Assembly: GCA_026392355.1 (NCBI GenBank)
Contig: JAPLCF010000030.1
Coordinates: 434,001-498,000, forward strand
Source of the DNA: Actinomycetota bacterium
GTDB taxonomy: Bacteria > Actinomycetota > Thermoleophilia > Gaiellales > F1-60-MAGs149
Length of the DNA stretch: 64,000 nucleotides
Direction of reading: 5' to 3'
The notes below the pieces were generated by a model. The model saw only the letters and a list, made by a program, of their open reading frames with translations, did not search any database and was not told the origin of the DNA. Every line of letters begins with the position of its first letter. The stretch's first letter is position 1. Position numbers and translations under genes: made by a program. This document shows, one piece after another, positions 46,250 through 58,193 of the stretch.

Positions 46250-47384
46250 TCACGATTCCGCAACGACGTCACCGTCCGCAGCGGTGCGGCGGAGGAGGAA
46301 GTCGCGGATGAAAGGATCGAGATCACCATCGAGAACGGCCTGCACGTTGCCGTCCTTCCGGTTGGTGCGATGATCGTTGACCATCGTGTACGGATGCAGG
46401 ACGTAACTGCGGATTTGGCTGCCAAAGCTGTTGTCCTGAGACGTTCCGCGTGCCTTGGCCAATTCCTCTTCGCGCTTCTTGAGCTCGAGCTCGATCAGAC
46501 GGCTCTTGAGGACGCGCATGGCGGTCTGCTTGTTCGACGTTTGGGACCGCTCGTTCTGGCACTGCACGACGATGCCCGTTGGCATGTGCGTGATGCGCAC
46601 CGCCGAATCCGTCTTGTTGACGTGCTGTCCCCCGGCGCCTGAGGCGCGGTAGGTGTCGATCCGGAGGTCGCCCTCGTCGATCTCGACGTCCACATCCTCG
46701 TCGACCCACGGCGTGACATCGACGCGGGCGAATGCGGTGTGGCGACGATGCGCCGAATCGAATGGCGAGAGGCGCACCAAGCGATGCACACCCTTTTCGG
46801 CGCCCATGATGCCGTAGGCGTTCTCGCCGTCGACGAGCAGCGAGACCGACTTGAGACCGGCCTCTTCGCCCGGCGAGGCCTCAAGGAGTTCGCTCTTGAA
46901 GCCGCGACGCTCTGCCCAGCGCAGGTACATGCGCAGCAGCATCTCGGCCCAATCCATCGAGTCGGTACCACCAGCACCAGCACTGATCGTCACCACGGCC
47001 GGTCCGGCGTCGTATTCCCCCGAGAAGAGCGCACCCTCCTCCAGCTCGTCGATCCGGCCCCCGAGGCTCACAACCTGAACACTCACCTCATCGGCAAGCT
47101 CTGGCGCGTCAGAAAGCATGACCACGAGATCGCCAGCGTCTTCGACATCGGTGCTGAGACTCTCGTACAGCTCGAGCTTGCGCGCGGCGCGCGTGCGCTC
47201 CGCGGATACCTTGACGGCTCGCTCCTGATCGTCCCAGAACCCTGGAGCACCAATCTGGGCGTCTAGCTCGTCGAGACGGATCTGCAACTGCGCCGGGTCG
47301 AGGTAGTCACGCACCCAGACCAGTCGCGCCTTGAGATCCGCGACGGCAGCCGCGAGTTCGTCTGCCGACAGCGCCTCCGGCGCG

Positions 47385-47392
<8 letters not shown>
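46250..47392 (-). CDS. prfB: Peptide chain release factor 2
   Basis: Recognises UGA and UAA stop codons. GTG 47392, overlapping the secA stop by eight bases, gives 380 aa starting VADAPEALSADELAAAVADLK; the ORF's earlier start (47626) lies inside secA. The anticodon-like tripeptide is SPF (RLSPFDSAHRRHTAF), which marks RF2, and the catalytic loop is SGAGGQHVNKTDSAVRI. The frame is continuous, so the autoregulatory UGA frameshift of E. coli prfB is absent, as in other actinobacteria. Confidence 0.96.
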
Positions 47393-50090
<2,698 letters not shown>

Positions 50091-50158
50091 GGGACGAACC
50101 CTACCAGCCTGTACGTGAGCGCCGCCTGAGAGAGAAGCGCCCACTACCGTTCTCCGGC

Positions 50159-51295
50159 GTGACCGGTGATCCCTCTCCCACCGCCCCGGTGTCCCCCATC
50201 ACCACATTGCTCGAGGCGTGGATCGCGGGCGATGTGACCACGCTGGAGGCCGGTCGTCGAATTGATCGTCAGCGACGCGAACTCGAGGACCTCGACAGCG
50301 AGGCCGCACGCGCGCTCGTGCGCCTCTTCCCGCCGTATCCCGCCGATGCTCCAGACCCGGCGGTGGTCGAGCTCCTCTTGCACGCTCTGCGGATGGATGA
50401 CGAGACCGGCGATGCGCTCGCGCTGATCGCCGGACGCCGAGCGCTGCTGGAGGCGGTCGTTACGCTGGAGCCCGGCGACGACGTGCTCAGCGCGATCTTG
50501 CGCCCGGGCGAGCGGGTAATGGTCGGCACGCAGGGCGGCACACGCGCGCTTGTGGCACTGCTCAACGACGACCCAGAGCCCTTTGCAGCGTGGCTCGCCA
50601 AGACCGTGATCGATCCCGAGGCGTTTAGTGCCACGACCGGCGACATCCCAATCCTTGACCTCGAGAGCCTCCAGCGGCTGCTCGGCAACCTCGCCGATGC
50701 CACAGAGGCGCTTGCTCCCGGCAGCGCGCGCGTCATGGTCGCCGACGAATGGGTCGCCGAGACGACCGTCGCTGCGCTCTCCGACGATGTCACCTTCGCG
50801 GAGGTCGCACGGGCCATCGGCGAGGCGCTGCTCTTCCGCGAGGCTCCGATCCTGCTTTGGCATGCCGCCCATGAGCTCGCCCTCGTCGCGGAGGATGACC
50901 CCGACCTGCGTGATGCCGTGCTGCGCCGCTGTCTGCCCCAGTCCGAGTCCGAGGGCGGGCGCTGTCCGGCTGAGGCTGCCGCGCCGCTCCTGCGCGAGCT
51001 CGGTACGCGCGGTGCCATTCGCTTCCTCACGACGGCGCAGCCGACGCTCGACGGCGATGCGTGGCGCGCGATCGGCACGGCCTACCTGCGGCGCGAACTC
51101 GCAACCCAATGGCACGACTGGCGCGATGAGATCGAGCGCTGGGCGGCAGAAGACGATGCCGGACGCGCCCTCGCGGCCTTTGACGCGCTGCTGCGCTCGC
51201 CCGCCCCCGAGCCGGGTGCCATCGAGTGGTTCACCGAGTCGCCAGTCCCGGCAGTGCGCACCGCGTGTCGTGCGCGACTCGGCCTGCAGGCCTAA
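50159..51295 (+). CDS. Hypothetical protein divergent from secA
   Basis: 378 aa from GTG 50159, not recognised. It is soluble, strongly acidic and predicted mostly helical, with no signal peptide or membrane helix. Leu/Ala-rich helices recur (AARALVRLFPPYPAD, VVELLLHALRMDDETGDALALI, LLRELGTRGAIRFLTTAQPTLDG), a pattern compatible with an armadillo/HEAT-like helical solenoid, though no exact repeat was proven. No catalytic motif stands out. Codon use matches its neighbours, and the opposing ORF (50144-51325) is poorer in composition, so coding on this strand is favoured. Confidence 0.7.
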   Translation: MTGDPSPTAPVSPITTLLEAWIAGDVTTLEAGRRIDRQRRELEDLDSEAARALVRLFPPYPADAPDPAVVELLLHALRMDDETGDALALIAGRRALLEAVVTLEPGDDVLSAILRPGERVMVGTQGGTRALVALLNDDPEPFAAWLAKTVIDPEAFSATTGDIPILDLESLQRLLGNLADATEALAPGSARVMVADEWVAETTVAALSDDVTFAEVARAIGEALLFREAPILLWHAAHELALVAEDDPDLRDAVLRRCLPQSESEGGRCPAEAAAPLLRELGTRGAIRFLTTAQPTLDGDAWRAIGTAYLRRELATQWHDWRDEIERWAAEDDAGRALAAFDALLRSPAPEPGAIEWFTESPVPAVRTACRARLGLQA

Positions 51296-51382
51296 CCGCG
51301 CCCGTACGACCAACGCCGCCGCCAACCGTGCCCGCGGGCTCGGCTGACGACGGCGTCGTCGACGATCGGATCGAAGCGACCC

Positions 51383-51709
51383 TTACGCGGCTTTGAGGCC
51401 CCGATGCGGATGCGCGCGCCGGCGATGGTGGAGGTCGGAGGCCTCCTGCCGGACATTCCGCACCGCGTGGATCATCGCGTCGCCGAAGGCCGTGCCAGCG
51501 GCCCGTGCGCGCAGCACCCTGCCACGCGCCATGATCGTCACCTCGGCGATGCTCCGCTGCTTGATCCGCGGATTGCGCTCTTCCGAGAACTCGACGTCGG
51601 CCGTCGCATCAGGCGGCAGCAGCCGCGCTATGGCCTCGAGCTTCTGCGCAGCCATTGCCCTGATTTCGGGCGAGACATCAACGTGTCGTGCGTGCACCCT
51701 AACTTCCAC
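51383..51709 (-). CDS. hpf: Ribosome hibernation promoting factor (short form)
   Basis: 108 aa HPF/RaiA-type protein that binds the 30S A and P sites and inactivates ribosomes in starvation. MEVRVHARHVDVSPEIRAMAAQKLEAIARLL is the typical start, and VEFSEERNPRIKQRSIAEVTIMARGRVLRARAAG forms the sheet. DAMIHAVRNVRQEASDLHHRRRAHPHRG is the second helix and basic end. The C-terminal dimerisation domain found in long HPF, usual in actinobacteria, is absent. Last gene of the run that begins with the LCP protein. Confidence 0.9.
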   Translation of the reverse strand: MEVRVHARHVDVSPEIRAMAAQKLEAIARLLPPDATADVEFSEERNPRIKQRSIAEVTIMARGRVLRARAAGTAFGDAMIHAVRNVRQEASDLHHRRRAHPHRGLKAA

Positions 51710-51783
51710 CGGGACACCTCCTCGTCTGACGTTGCGCCCACCTTACTCCTCCCCGGGAGATTCGCAACACGATCTGCGGGTCT

Positions 51784-52452
51784 TTACGCGATCGTTGCAA
51801 CCCGAGCAAATGTCACGACCTCGACACGATCAGCACCCGCTCGTCGCAGGTGATGCGCTGCTGCCCGCGCCGTCGCACCCGTCGTCAGCACGTCGTCCAC
51901 CAGCACCACGCCGCCACCAATCGCACGCCGGTGCACCATCGAGCCAGCAACGTTACGACGGCGCTGCTCGGCCGTGAGGCCGCGCTGTGGGCGATCGCGA
52001 ATGCGCTCAAGGATGTCGCTGCGCACGGGCAGCGACCATGCACTCCCCAGCTGCTCGGCGAGCGCGGCTGGCCCGTCCACGCCGCGCCACGCGGCGCGCG
52101 CACGCGCTGCGGGCACGGGTACGATGCAGTCAGCGACAGGGCGCGGCACCGTCGCAAGGATGCAGTCTGCGGCCAGTCCCGCGACAGGTGCTCGAGCGGC
52201 ATCCTTCCATGCTCGGACGATCGCTCCCCCACCCGCCTCGTGACTGAGCGCCGAACGCGCCGTGGCGATGCTGCTGCCGAGCCGCGCGCAGAGCGTGCAG
52301 CGCAGCCGCGCGTGCGGATCGGGCTCGCCACAGCGCAGACACAGCGGCCCCTGCAGCCAGGGCAGTTGCCGCCGACACGCACTGCAGAGGAGCGTGCCGC
52401 GCGCCGCGCAGATCACACAGCGCTGATCGGCCAAGAGGCGCAGAACGTCCAT
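51784..52452 (-). CDS. comF: ComF-family phosphoribosyltransferase-like protein
   Basis: 222 aa. The N-terminal zinc-binding part holds cysteines CVICAARGTLLCSAC, CLRCGEP and CTLC. The C-terminal half is a type I phosphoribosyltransferase fold with the PRPP loop VVLVDDVLTTGATARAAA. RDRPQRGLTAEQRRRNVAGSM precedes it, as in other ComFC proteins. Family members assist DNA uptake in competent bacteria, yet are common in non-competent ones. No other competence genes are in the window. It follows mtnA by 45 bases. Confidence 0.92.
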   Translation of the reverse strand: MDVLRLLADQRCVICAARGTLLCSACRRQLPWLQGPLCLRCGEPDPHARLRCTLCARLGSSIATARSALSHEAGGGAIVRAWKDAARAPVAGLAADCILATVPRPVADCIVPVPAARARAAWRGVDGPAALAEQLGSAWSLPVRSDILERIRDRPQRGLTAEQRRRNVAGSMVHRRAIGGGVVLVDDVLTTGATARAAAHHLRRAGADRVEVVTFARVATIA

Positions 52453-52497
52453 GCCCGCAGCGTCACCGTTCGCCGAGCACGCCTTTGAGGCGCTTCG

Positions 52498-53508
52498 CTA
52501 CGCGCGCAGGTCGAACGGTGGCCGCAGAATGCCCGTGTCGGTGATGATCGCGTCGATCAGTGCCGCCGGTGTCACGTCGAAGGCCGGATTCCACACGGGG
52601 CTCTCGGCGGGTACGGTCGGCCCGAGCTCGTCGCGCGAGCGTTCCTCGATCGGGATCTGGCGCCCGGTCGCCGTCGCGGGATCAATCGTCGTGTGGGGCG
52701 CCGCGACGTAAAACGGCACGCCGTGATGACGCGCGATTACCGCCAGAGCGTAGGTGCCGACCTTGTTCGCCGTGTCTCCATTCGCAGCAATGCGATCCGC
52801 CCCCACGACGACGCCATCTATCTCGCCTCCGGCAAAGGCAGCGGCGACTGCGCTATCCGGCACTACGCGGTGCGGAATGCCCTCTTCACCCAACTCCCAG
52901 GCCGTCAACCGCGCACCTTGGAGCAGTGGTCGGGTCTCGGGCACCCAGACGCCCGCCAGTCGTCCCGCCGCGTTGACTGCGCGCACCACGCCGAGCGCCG
53001 TCCCATAGCCGCCGGTCGCCAGCGCACCCGCGTTGCAGATCGTGCAGATCCGAACGTCGGACCCAAACAGCGATGCCCCGTGCGCGCCAATCGCCTCGCA
53101 GCGCCGCACCTCAGCCATGTGAAAGGCCTGGGCCGCTGCGCCGATCACCATTCGCGCCTGCACAGGGTCGTTCCAGGCACCCGCTGCCGCTGCGAGCGCG
53201 TGGCGGACGCCGACCCCGAGATTGACGGCTGTCGGCCGCGCCGCCGCGATGATCGCGGCATCGGCAGTGACGGCTCGGCGAAATGCCTCTGGCTCGAGCG
53301 GCGCCAGCTCGGCCGCCAAGGCCACGCCCATCGCACCCGCCACGCCCAACGCGGGAGCGCCACGGATCGCGAGCACGCGAATCGCGTCGACGAGATCGGC
53401 GACGGACACGCAGCGGCGCTCGACTCGTGCCTGCGGAAGCAGCGTCTGGTCGAGGACCACGACTGCTCCGGGCTCGAGCCGGATGATGTCGAGGGGCGTC
53501 AGCGTCAC
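52498..53508 (-). CDS. mtnA: S-methyl-5-thioribose-1-phosphate isomerase
   Basis: Isomerises methylthioribose-1-phosphate in the methionine salvage pathway. GTG 53508 gives 336 aa starting VTLTPLDIIRLEPGAVVVLDQ; ATG 53562, inside ahcY, is less likely. The catalytic cysteine is in VRICTICNAGALATGGYGTALG and the catalytic Asp in VVGADRIAANGDTANKVGTY. AIRGAPALGVAGAMG near the N-terminus binds phosphate. It starts ten bases after ahcY, linking recycling of S-adenosylhomocysteine with that of methylthioadenosine. Confidence 0.94.
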   Translation of the reverse strand: MTLTPLDIIRLEPGAVVVLDQTLLPQARVERRCVSVADLVDAIRVLAIRGAPALGVAGAMGVALAAELAPLEPEAFRRAVTADAAIIAAARPTAVNLGVGVRHALAAAAGAWNDPVQARMVIGAAAQAFHMAEVRRCEAIGAHGASLFGSDVRICTICNAGALATGGYGTALGVVRAVNAAGRLAGVWVPETRPLLQGARLTAWELGEEGIPHRVVPDSAVAAAFAGGEIDGVVVGADRIAANGDTANKVGTYALAVIARHHGVPFYVAAPHTTIDPATATGRQIPIEERSRDELGPTVPAESPVWNPAFDVTPAALIDAIITDTGILRPPFDLRA

Positions 53509-53518
53509 GCCCGCTGCC

Positions 53519-54784
53519 CTACGTGCCCTCGGTCCAGCTGGAGAGATACCGCCGCTGCTCATCGCTCAGCACATCGATCGCGATATTCATGGCCGCCAGT
53601 TTCAGGCGTGCGATCTCATCATCGATCGCAGGCGGCACGACGTACACGCGATTCTCAAGCTCCTCGGCATGACGGACCGCGTACTCAACGGACAGGGCCT
53701 GGTTGGCAAAGCTCATATCCATCACCGAGGCTGGATGCCCTTCGGCCGCCGAGAGGTTGACGAGACGGCCAGCGGCGAGCAGGCAGATACTGCGCCCGTC
53801 TGCGAGCGTGAACTGCTCGATCGAGGGTCGCGGCGCAGACACGCCCACCGCACGCTCTCGCAGCGCTGGTACGTCGATCTCGACGTTGAAGTGGCCGGCG
53901 TTCGCGACGATTGCTCCGTCCTTCATCACGTCGAAGTGCTCGCCACGGATCACATCCTTATCACCGGTGGCGGTACAGAACACATCGCCATGCGGCGCGG
54001 CCTCCGCCATCGTCGAGACACGGAAGCCATCCATCACCGCCTGCAGCGCGCGGAGTGGATCGACCTCAAGGACGGTTACGTGCGCACCCATGCCGCGAGC
54101 GCGTTCCGCGATCCCGCGACCACACCAGCCGTAACCGGCCACCACGACCATGCGCCCGGCGAGCAGGACGTTGGTTGCGCGAATGATGCCGTCGACCGTC
54201 GACTGGCCGGTGCCATAGCGGTTATCAAACAGGTGCTTGGTCTGTGCCTCGTTGACCGCGATCACCGGGAAACCGAGCACGCCATCGGCCTCCATCGCCC
54301 GCAGGCGAAGCACGCCCGTGGTCGTCTCCTCCGTGCCCGCGATCACGCCGTCGATCAGCTCGCGTCGGGTGGCGTGGATGACACCGATCACGTCGGCACC
54401 GTCATCCATCGTGATGTGCGGACGGAGATCCGCCACGGCGTTGATGTGGCGGTAGTAGGTGTCGTCGTCCTCCCCGCAGATCGCGTGGACGGCGACGCCG
54501 AACTCTGTGACCAGTGCCGCAGCAACGGCATCCTGCGTCGACAGCGGATTCGAGGCACAGAGGGCTACCTCCGCGCCGCCGACGCGCAGCGTGTGCATCA
54601 AGTTGGCGGTCTCGCTCGTGACGTGCAGACAGGCAGCGATTCGCATGTGCTCGAGCGGGCGCTCGGCAGCAAACCGCGCGCGAATGCCGCGCAGAACCGG
54701 CATGTCACGCTCGGCCCATTCGATCTGGCGCAGGCCTTCCTCGGCCAGCGCCTGATCCTTGATGTCGAATGCGAAGTCGGCCAC
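53519..54784 (-). CDS. ahcY: Adenosylhomocysteinase
   Basis: Cleaves S-adenosylhomocysteine to adenosine and homocysteine, relieving product inhibition of methyltransferases. 421 aa, the compact prokaryotic form. N-terminal substrate residues lie in [23 protein letters not shown]. The NAD fingerprint is [31 protein letters not shown], and [36 protein letters not shown] is a signature region. The C-terminal end is slightly divergent ([15 protein letters not shown]). Sits between the isomerase and mtnA on the same strand with short gaps, so operonic. Confidence 0.96.
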   Translation of the reverse strand: MADFAFDIKDQALAEEGLRQIEWAERDMPVLRGIRARFAAERPLEHMRIAACLHVTSETANLMHTLRVGGAEVALCASNPLSTQDAVAAALVTEFGVAVHAICGEDDDTYYRHINAVADLRPHITMDDGADVIGVIHATRRELIDGVIAGTEETTTGVLRLRAMEADGVLGFPVIAVNEAQTKHLFDNRYGTGQSTVDGIIRATNVLLAGRMVVVAGYGWCGRGIAERARGMGAHVTVLEVDPLRALQAVMDGFRVSTMAEAAPHGDVFCTATGDKDVIRGEHFDVMKDGAIVANAGHFNVEIDVPALRERAVGVSAPRPSIEQFTLADGRSICLLAAGRLVNLSAAEGHPASVMDMSFANQALSVEYAVRHAEELENRVYVVPPAIDDEIARLKLAAMNIAIDVLSDEQRRYLSSWTEGT

Positions 54785-54793
54785 GAACGGAGA

Positions 54794-55801
54794 TTACTCG
54801 TTCGCGGACGGAGCCTTCAGGCTCGTCAGTCGTGCGATGTCGAGTGCGTCAACACCCTCGACGTCCGCGAGGTGGCACGAGACCACATCGCCGTGCACGA
54901 GGAGCGTCAGGGTGCGCTCCAACTCCGACGTGCCTGAACCTCGCCACTCCAGCACCGTCGGCACGTCACCCGCCACGATGTCCTGGATGCGGTCGTGCAG
55001 CGCACGCGGTGCCGGCGGCTCGGCCTCGTCGCGCAGGAAGATCGCTGCAGCCCGTGTGTCGTGTCGATTGCAGCCGATCCAGCCGAGGATCTCGTTGTGC
55101 GCCATCTCGGGCATCGCGCCACCCCACGAGGCGGCCTTCGCGTTCTCGTTCACCTGGTTCTTGAGGCGCACAGCGGCGGCGGCACGGGCTCCTGAGCCAT
55201 AGAAGACGACGGCATGACCGCCGAGACGCTCAGCCTCGGTTCGTGCCACGTCGGGCTGTGCGCGCTCCTGTGCGACGGCGGCCTCGACGGCCGGCACGGC
55301 ATCGCCGAGCAGCGCTGCGGCACCCGGTACGGCACCGGCGAGATCCAACAGTCCCACGAGCGCACCGAGCAGCAGTCCGAGGGCACCACGCGGCTGGAAG
55401 CCCGGCTCGACGAGCGCGCAGGGCGCGCCAATCGCTTCAGCACGCGATGCCAGCGCGCCTCCGGCGGTGATCGCCGCGCGGAGCGCGCCCCGATCGCCCG
55501 CCTCGTCCCAGAGCCAGAGCGTCTCCGCCGTCTGCCCGGAGTACGAGATGCACACGACGAGCGTGTCCTCCCCCACCCACCCGGGCAGGGACGTCGTATC
55601 AACCGAGACGACGGGGACGGCGAGCTGTTCGGCGAAGAGGGCGGTCAGCAGGCGACCACCGGCGGCCGAGCCACCGAGACCGCAGAGCGCAACCGCGCCA
55701 ATCTGGCGATCAGCCATCCCGGCCGCATCACCGGCTGCGAGACCGGAGCGCAGCTGACGGGGAAAATCGAGCGCCTGCTCGAGCATCGTCGCGAGAACCA
55801 T
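54794..55801 (-). CDS. Bifunctional phosphoglucose/phosphomannose isomerase
   Basis: 335 aa SIS-domain enzyme that interconverts fructose-6-phosphate with glucose- or mannose-6-phosphate. Typical segments are VALCGLGGSAAGGRLLTALFAEQ (first SIS loop), LVVCISYSGQTAETLWLWDEA, VFYGSGARAAAAVRLKNQVNENAKAASWG with the catalytic residues, and PEMAHNEILGW. This bifunctional type replaces separate Pgi/ManA in archaea and some actinobacteria. The start overlaps the stop of the nucleotidyltransferase by one base (TAATG), giving the order sugar activation, then isomerase. Confidence 0.93.
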   Translation of the reverse strand: MVLATMLEQALDFPRQLRSGLAAGDAAGMADRQIGAVALCGLGGSAAGGRLLTALFAEQLAVPVVSVDTTSLPGWVGEDTLVVCISYSGQTAETLWLWDEAGDRGALRAAITAGGALASRAEAIGAPCALVEPGFQPRGALGLLLGALVGLLDLAGAVPGAAALLGDAVPAVEAAVAQERAQPDVARTEAERLGGHAVVFYGSGARAAAAVRLKNQVNENAKAASWGGAMPEMAHNEILGWIGCNRHDTRAAAIFLRDEAEPPAPRALHDRIQDIVAGDVPTVLEWRGSGTSELERTLTLLVHGDVVSCHLADVEGVDALDIARLTSLKAPSANE

Positions 55802-56871
55802 TACCCGGGCCTCCGCTCACCGACGAGTGCCTCACCGGCACCCGCCGCATGATCGGTACCGAGCGCCGAGCCGCTCACACTGGCCCGCTCGCCCACCAGC
55901 GCGTTGCGTCCGATCGCGCTGCGCTCAACCGTGGCGTGCGCGGCAACCTGTGCGCCCGCGAGCAGCACCGACCCGCGAATCGTGGCGTCGGGCGCCACCG
56001 TGGCGCCGGGACCGATCACGACGTCGGGGCCAAGCGCAGCGCGTGCACCAACCACGGCATCGGCAGCAATCAAGACCGGGCCAACCAACACCGCCTCCTC
56101 GGAAACCGTGGCCGACGGATCGATCAGGACGGCCTCCTCACTCCCCTGTAGGCGCGTGTGCACACGTCCGGCAACGGCATCGGCATTGGCCGTCAGAAAA
56201 CTCTCGAGCGTCCCGATGTCGCGCCAATACCCCTCCGAGCGAACACAGATCAGTCCATTGCCGACGAGCTGGGGAAACACCTCACGCTCGATCGAGACCA
56301 TGCAGTCGCCCGGGATCATGTCGAGCACGGAGGGCTCGAGCACGTAGGCGCCAGCGTTCACCCACCACGGTGCAGGGCCGAGACCGTCGGCATTCGGTGG
56401 CTTCTCGACAAAGCGCTCGACGATCCCCTGCTCATCGTGGACCACGACACCAAAGCGCGTGGGGTCGTCGACGGGTGTGAGCCCAATCGAGGCCACTGCA
56501 CCCGCGGCACGGTGTGCCGCGACGAGCGCGCCAAAATCGGCATCGCCCAAGACGTCGCCGTTGAGCGCGAGAAAGGGGCCGTCGACGCGTCCCGCTGCGG
56601 CGAACCGGATCGCGCCGGCGGTGCCGAGCGGCTCGTCCTCCACTACGACCTCGACCTCGAGGCCCGGCGGTGGCGTGCCGATACCCGCGCGCAGGCGATC
56701 CGGCAGGTAGCCACAGGACAGGATCACGCGCGTCACGCCCGCAGCAGCCAGGCGGTCCAGCAGCAGCGACATGAAGGGCACGCCGCCGATCGGCAGGACG
56801 GGCTTAGGCTCATCGAGCGTGAGCGGGCGCAGGCGGGTGCCCTCGCCGCCAACCAGAACGACGGCGATCAC
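55801..56871 (-). CDS. Mannose-1-phosphate guanylyltransferase / sugar-phosphate nucleotidyltransferase
   Basis: 356 aa. The N-terminal GT-A fold opens with the nucleotide-binding signature GGEGTRLRPLTLDEPKPVLPIGGVPF. LNGDVLGDADFGALV holds the metal-binding Asp, and WVNAGAYVLEPSVLDMIPG is typical of ManC/GMPP-like enzymes. From about residue 250 a left-handed beta-helix is seen in hexapeptide repeats (VGPVLIAADAVVGARAALGPDVVIGPGATVAPDA). It makes GDP-mannose or a related NDP-sugar for glycan synthesis. Overlaps the UDP-glucose dehydrogenase stop as ATGA. Confidence 0.9.
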   Translation of the reverse strand: MIAVVLVGGEGTRLRPLTLDEPKPVLPIGGVPFMSLLLDRLAAAGVTRVILSCGYLPDRLRAGIGTPPPGLEVEVVVEDEPLGTAGAIRFAAAGRVDGPFLALNGDVLGDADFGALVAAHRAAGAVASIGLTPVDDPTRFGVVVHDEQGIVERFVEKPPNADGLGPAPWWVNAGAYVLEPSVLDMIPGDCMVSIEREVFPQLVGNGLICVRSEGYWRDIGTLESFLTANADAVAGRVHTRLQGSEEAVLIDPSATVSEEAVLVGPVLIAADAVVGARAALGPDVVIGPGATVAPDATIRGSVLLAGAQVAAHATVERSAIGRNALVGERASVSGSALGTDHAAGAGEALVGERRPG

Positions 56872-58193
56872 GCCTGATGCAGCTCGCGGTCCGGGTCGCG
56901 CTCGGCACGGCCGATCGGGACGTAGGTGAAGCCCGCCGCGACTGCTTCGTCGGGATCGAGCAGGTTGCGGCCGTCAACGATCAGCGGCTGGCGCATCGCG
57001 GCGCGGACGTCGGGGTCGAGCACGGCGCGGAACTCCGGCCACTCCGTGACGATCACGACCGCGTCGGCACCCGAAATCGCCTCAAGCATCGAGCCAGACA
57101 ATTCGACGCTCGCGGGCAGCAGGGTGCGGGCGCGCTCGGCCGCGACCGGGTCGAAGGCGCAGACGCTCGCGCCCTCGGCAATCAGGCGGGAGGCCAGCAC
57201 GATGCTCGATGCCTCGCGCATGTCATCGGTGTGGGGCTTGAACGCAAGACCGAGCAACGCAATCCGACGATCGCGCAGCGGTCCGAGATGATCCTGGAGC
57301 TTGCCGATTACGCGACGCTTTTGAAGCTCGTTGACCTCGATCACGCTTGCGAGCAGCTGGAACGAGTAGCCCGTGTTGCCGGCGAGCTGCTTAAGCGCGG
57401 TGACGTCCTTCGGGAAGCAGCTGCCGCCGTAGCCGATGCCGGGGCGCAGGAAGCTCTGGCCGATGCGCTGATCAAGACCCATCCCGCGCGCAACCTCCTC
57501 GACGTCGGCGCCGACGCGCTCGCAGACGTTGGCGATCTCGTTGATGAACGAGATCTTGGTGGCGAGGAACGCATTCGACGCGAGCTTGATCATCTCGGCC
57601 GAGGCGGTATCGGTCGACAGGATCGGGGCGTGCAGATCGCTGTACAGCCGTGCGACGCGCTCGACGTCGTCGGGGCGATCGCCGCCCACGACCACACGAT
57701 CGGGCTCGCGGAAGTCCGCGACGGCCGAGCCCTCGCGAAGGAACTCGGGGTTGGAGACGTAGCCGACGTCCTCGCGGCCGCGCGCATCAAGCTCCGTGCG
57801 CACGCGCCGACCGGTGCCAACGGGCACCGTGGACTTCATCACCAGAATCGCGCCCTCAGCGCTGGCAGGCAGCGCGTCAATGACGGCCTCCACGCGCGAC
57901 AGATCGGCGTCGCCCGAAGCCGTCGGCGGCGTATCTACGCAGATGATGGCGATGCGCGCCTCGCGGAAGACATCCTCCATGTCGAGCGTGAACGTCAGGC
58001 GTTCGGCGTTGCGCTTGAGCAGCTCGGGAACGCCAGGCTCGTGGATCGGCACCTCACCGCGCTGGAGCATCTCCACGCGCTCGGGCACGATGTCGCGGCA
58101 GATAACCGGATGGCCGAGCTCGGCCAGGCAGGCGGCAGTGACGAGGCCGACGTAGCCGACGCCAATGACGCCGACCGGCTCGCGTCCACTCAA
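56868..58193 (-). CDS. UDP-glucose 6-dehydrogenase
   Basis: Oxidises UDP-glucose to UDP-glucuronate for surface polymers; members using other UDP-sugars exist. TTG 58193, overlapping the LCP stop as TTGA, gives 441 aa starting MSGREPVGVIGVGYVGLVTAAC. The ORF's ATG at 58298 lies inside the LCP gene. The NAD fold is GVIGVGYVGLVTAACLAELG. The active-site cysteine is in GIGYGGSCFPKDVTALKQLA, the catalytic Lys/Asn region is in EMIKLASNAFLATKISFINEIANVCE, and the C-terminal UDP-binding domain begins at RRIALLGLAFKPHTDDMREA. All key residues are present. Confidence 0.94.
   Translation of the reverse strand: MSGREPVGVIGVGYVGLVTAACLAELGHPVICRDIVPERVEMLQRGEVPIHEPGVPELLKRNAERLTFTLDMEDVFREARIAIICVDTPPTASGDADLSRVEAVIDALPASAEGAILVMKSTVPVGTGRRVRTELDARGREDVGYVSNPEFLREGSAVADFREPDRVVVGGDRPDDVERVARLYSDLHAPILSTDTASAEMIKLASNAFLATKISFINEIANVCERVGADVEEVARGMGLDQRIGQSFLRPGIGYGGSCFPKDVTALKQLAGNTGYSFQLLASVIEVNELQKRRVIGKLQDHLGPLRDRRIALLGLAFKPHTDDMREASSIVLASRLIAEGASVCAFDPVAAERARTLLPASVELSGSMLEAISGADAVVIVTEWPEFRAVLDPDVRAAMRQPLIVDGRNLLDPDEAVAAGFTYVPIGRAERDPDRELHQA

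Noticed and set aside
51346-51360. GACGACG/CGTCGTC palindrome between two convergent genes
   Set aside because: The arms are almost contiguous and only six pairs could form with a three-base loop; too weak to call a terminator.
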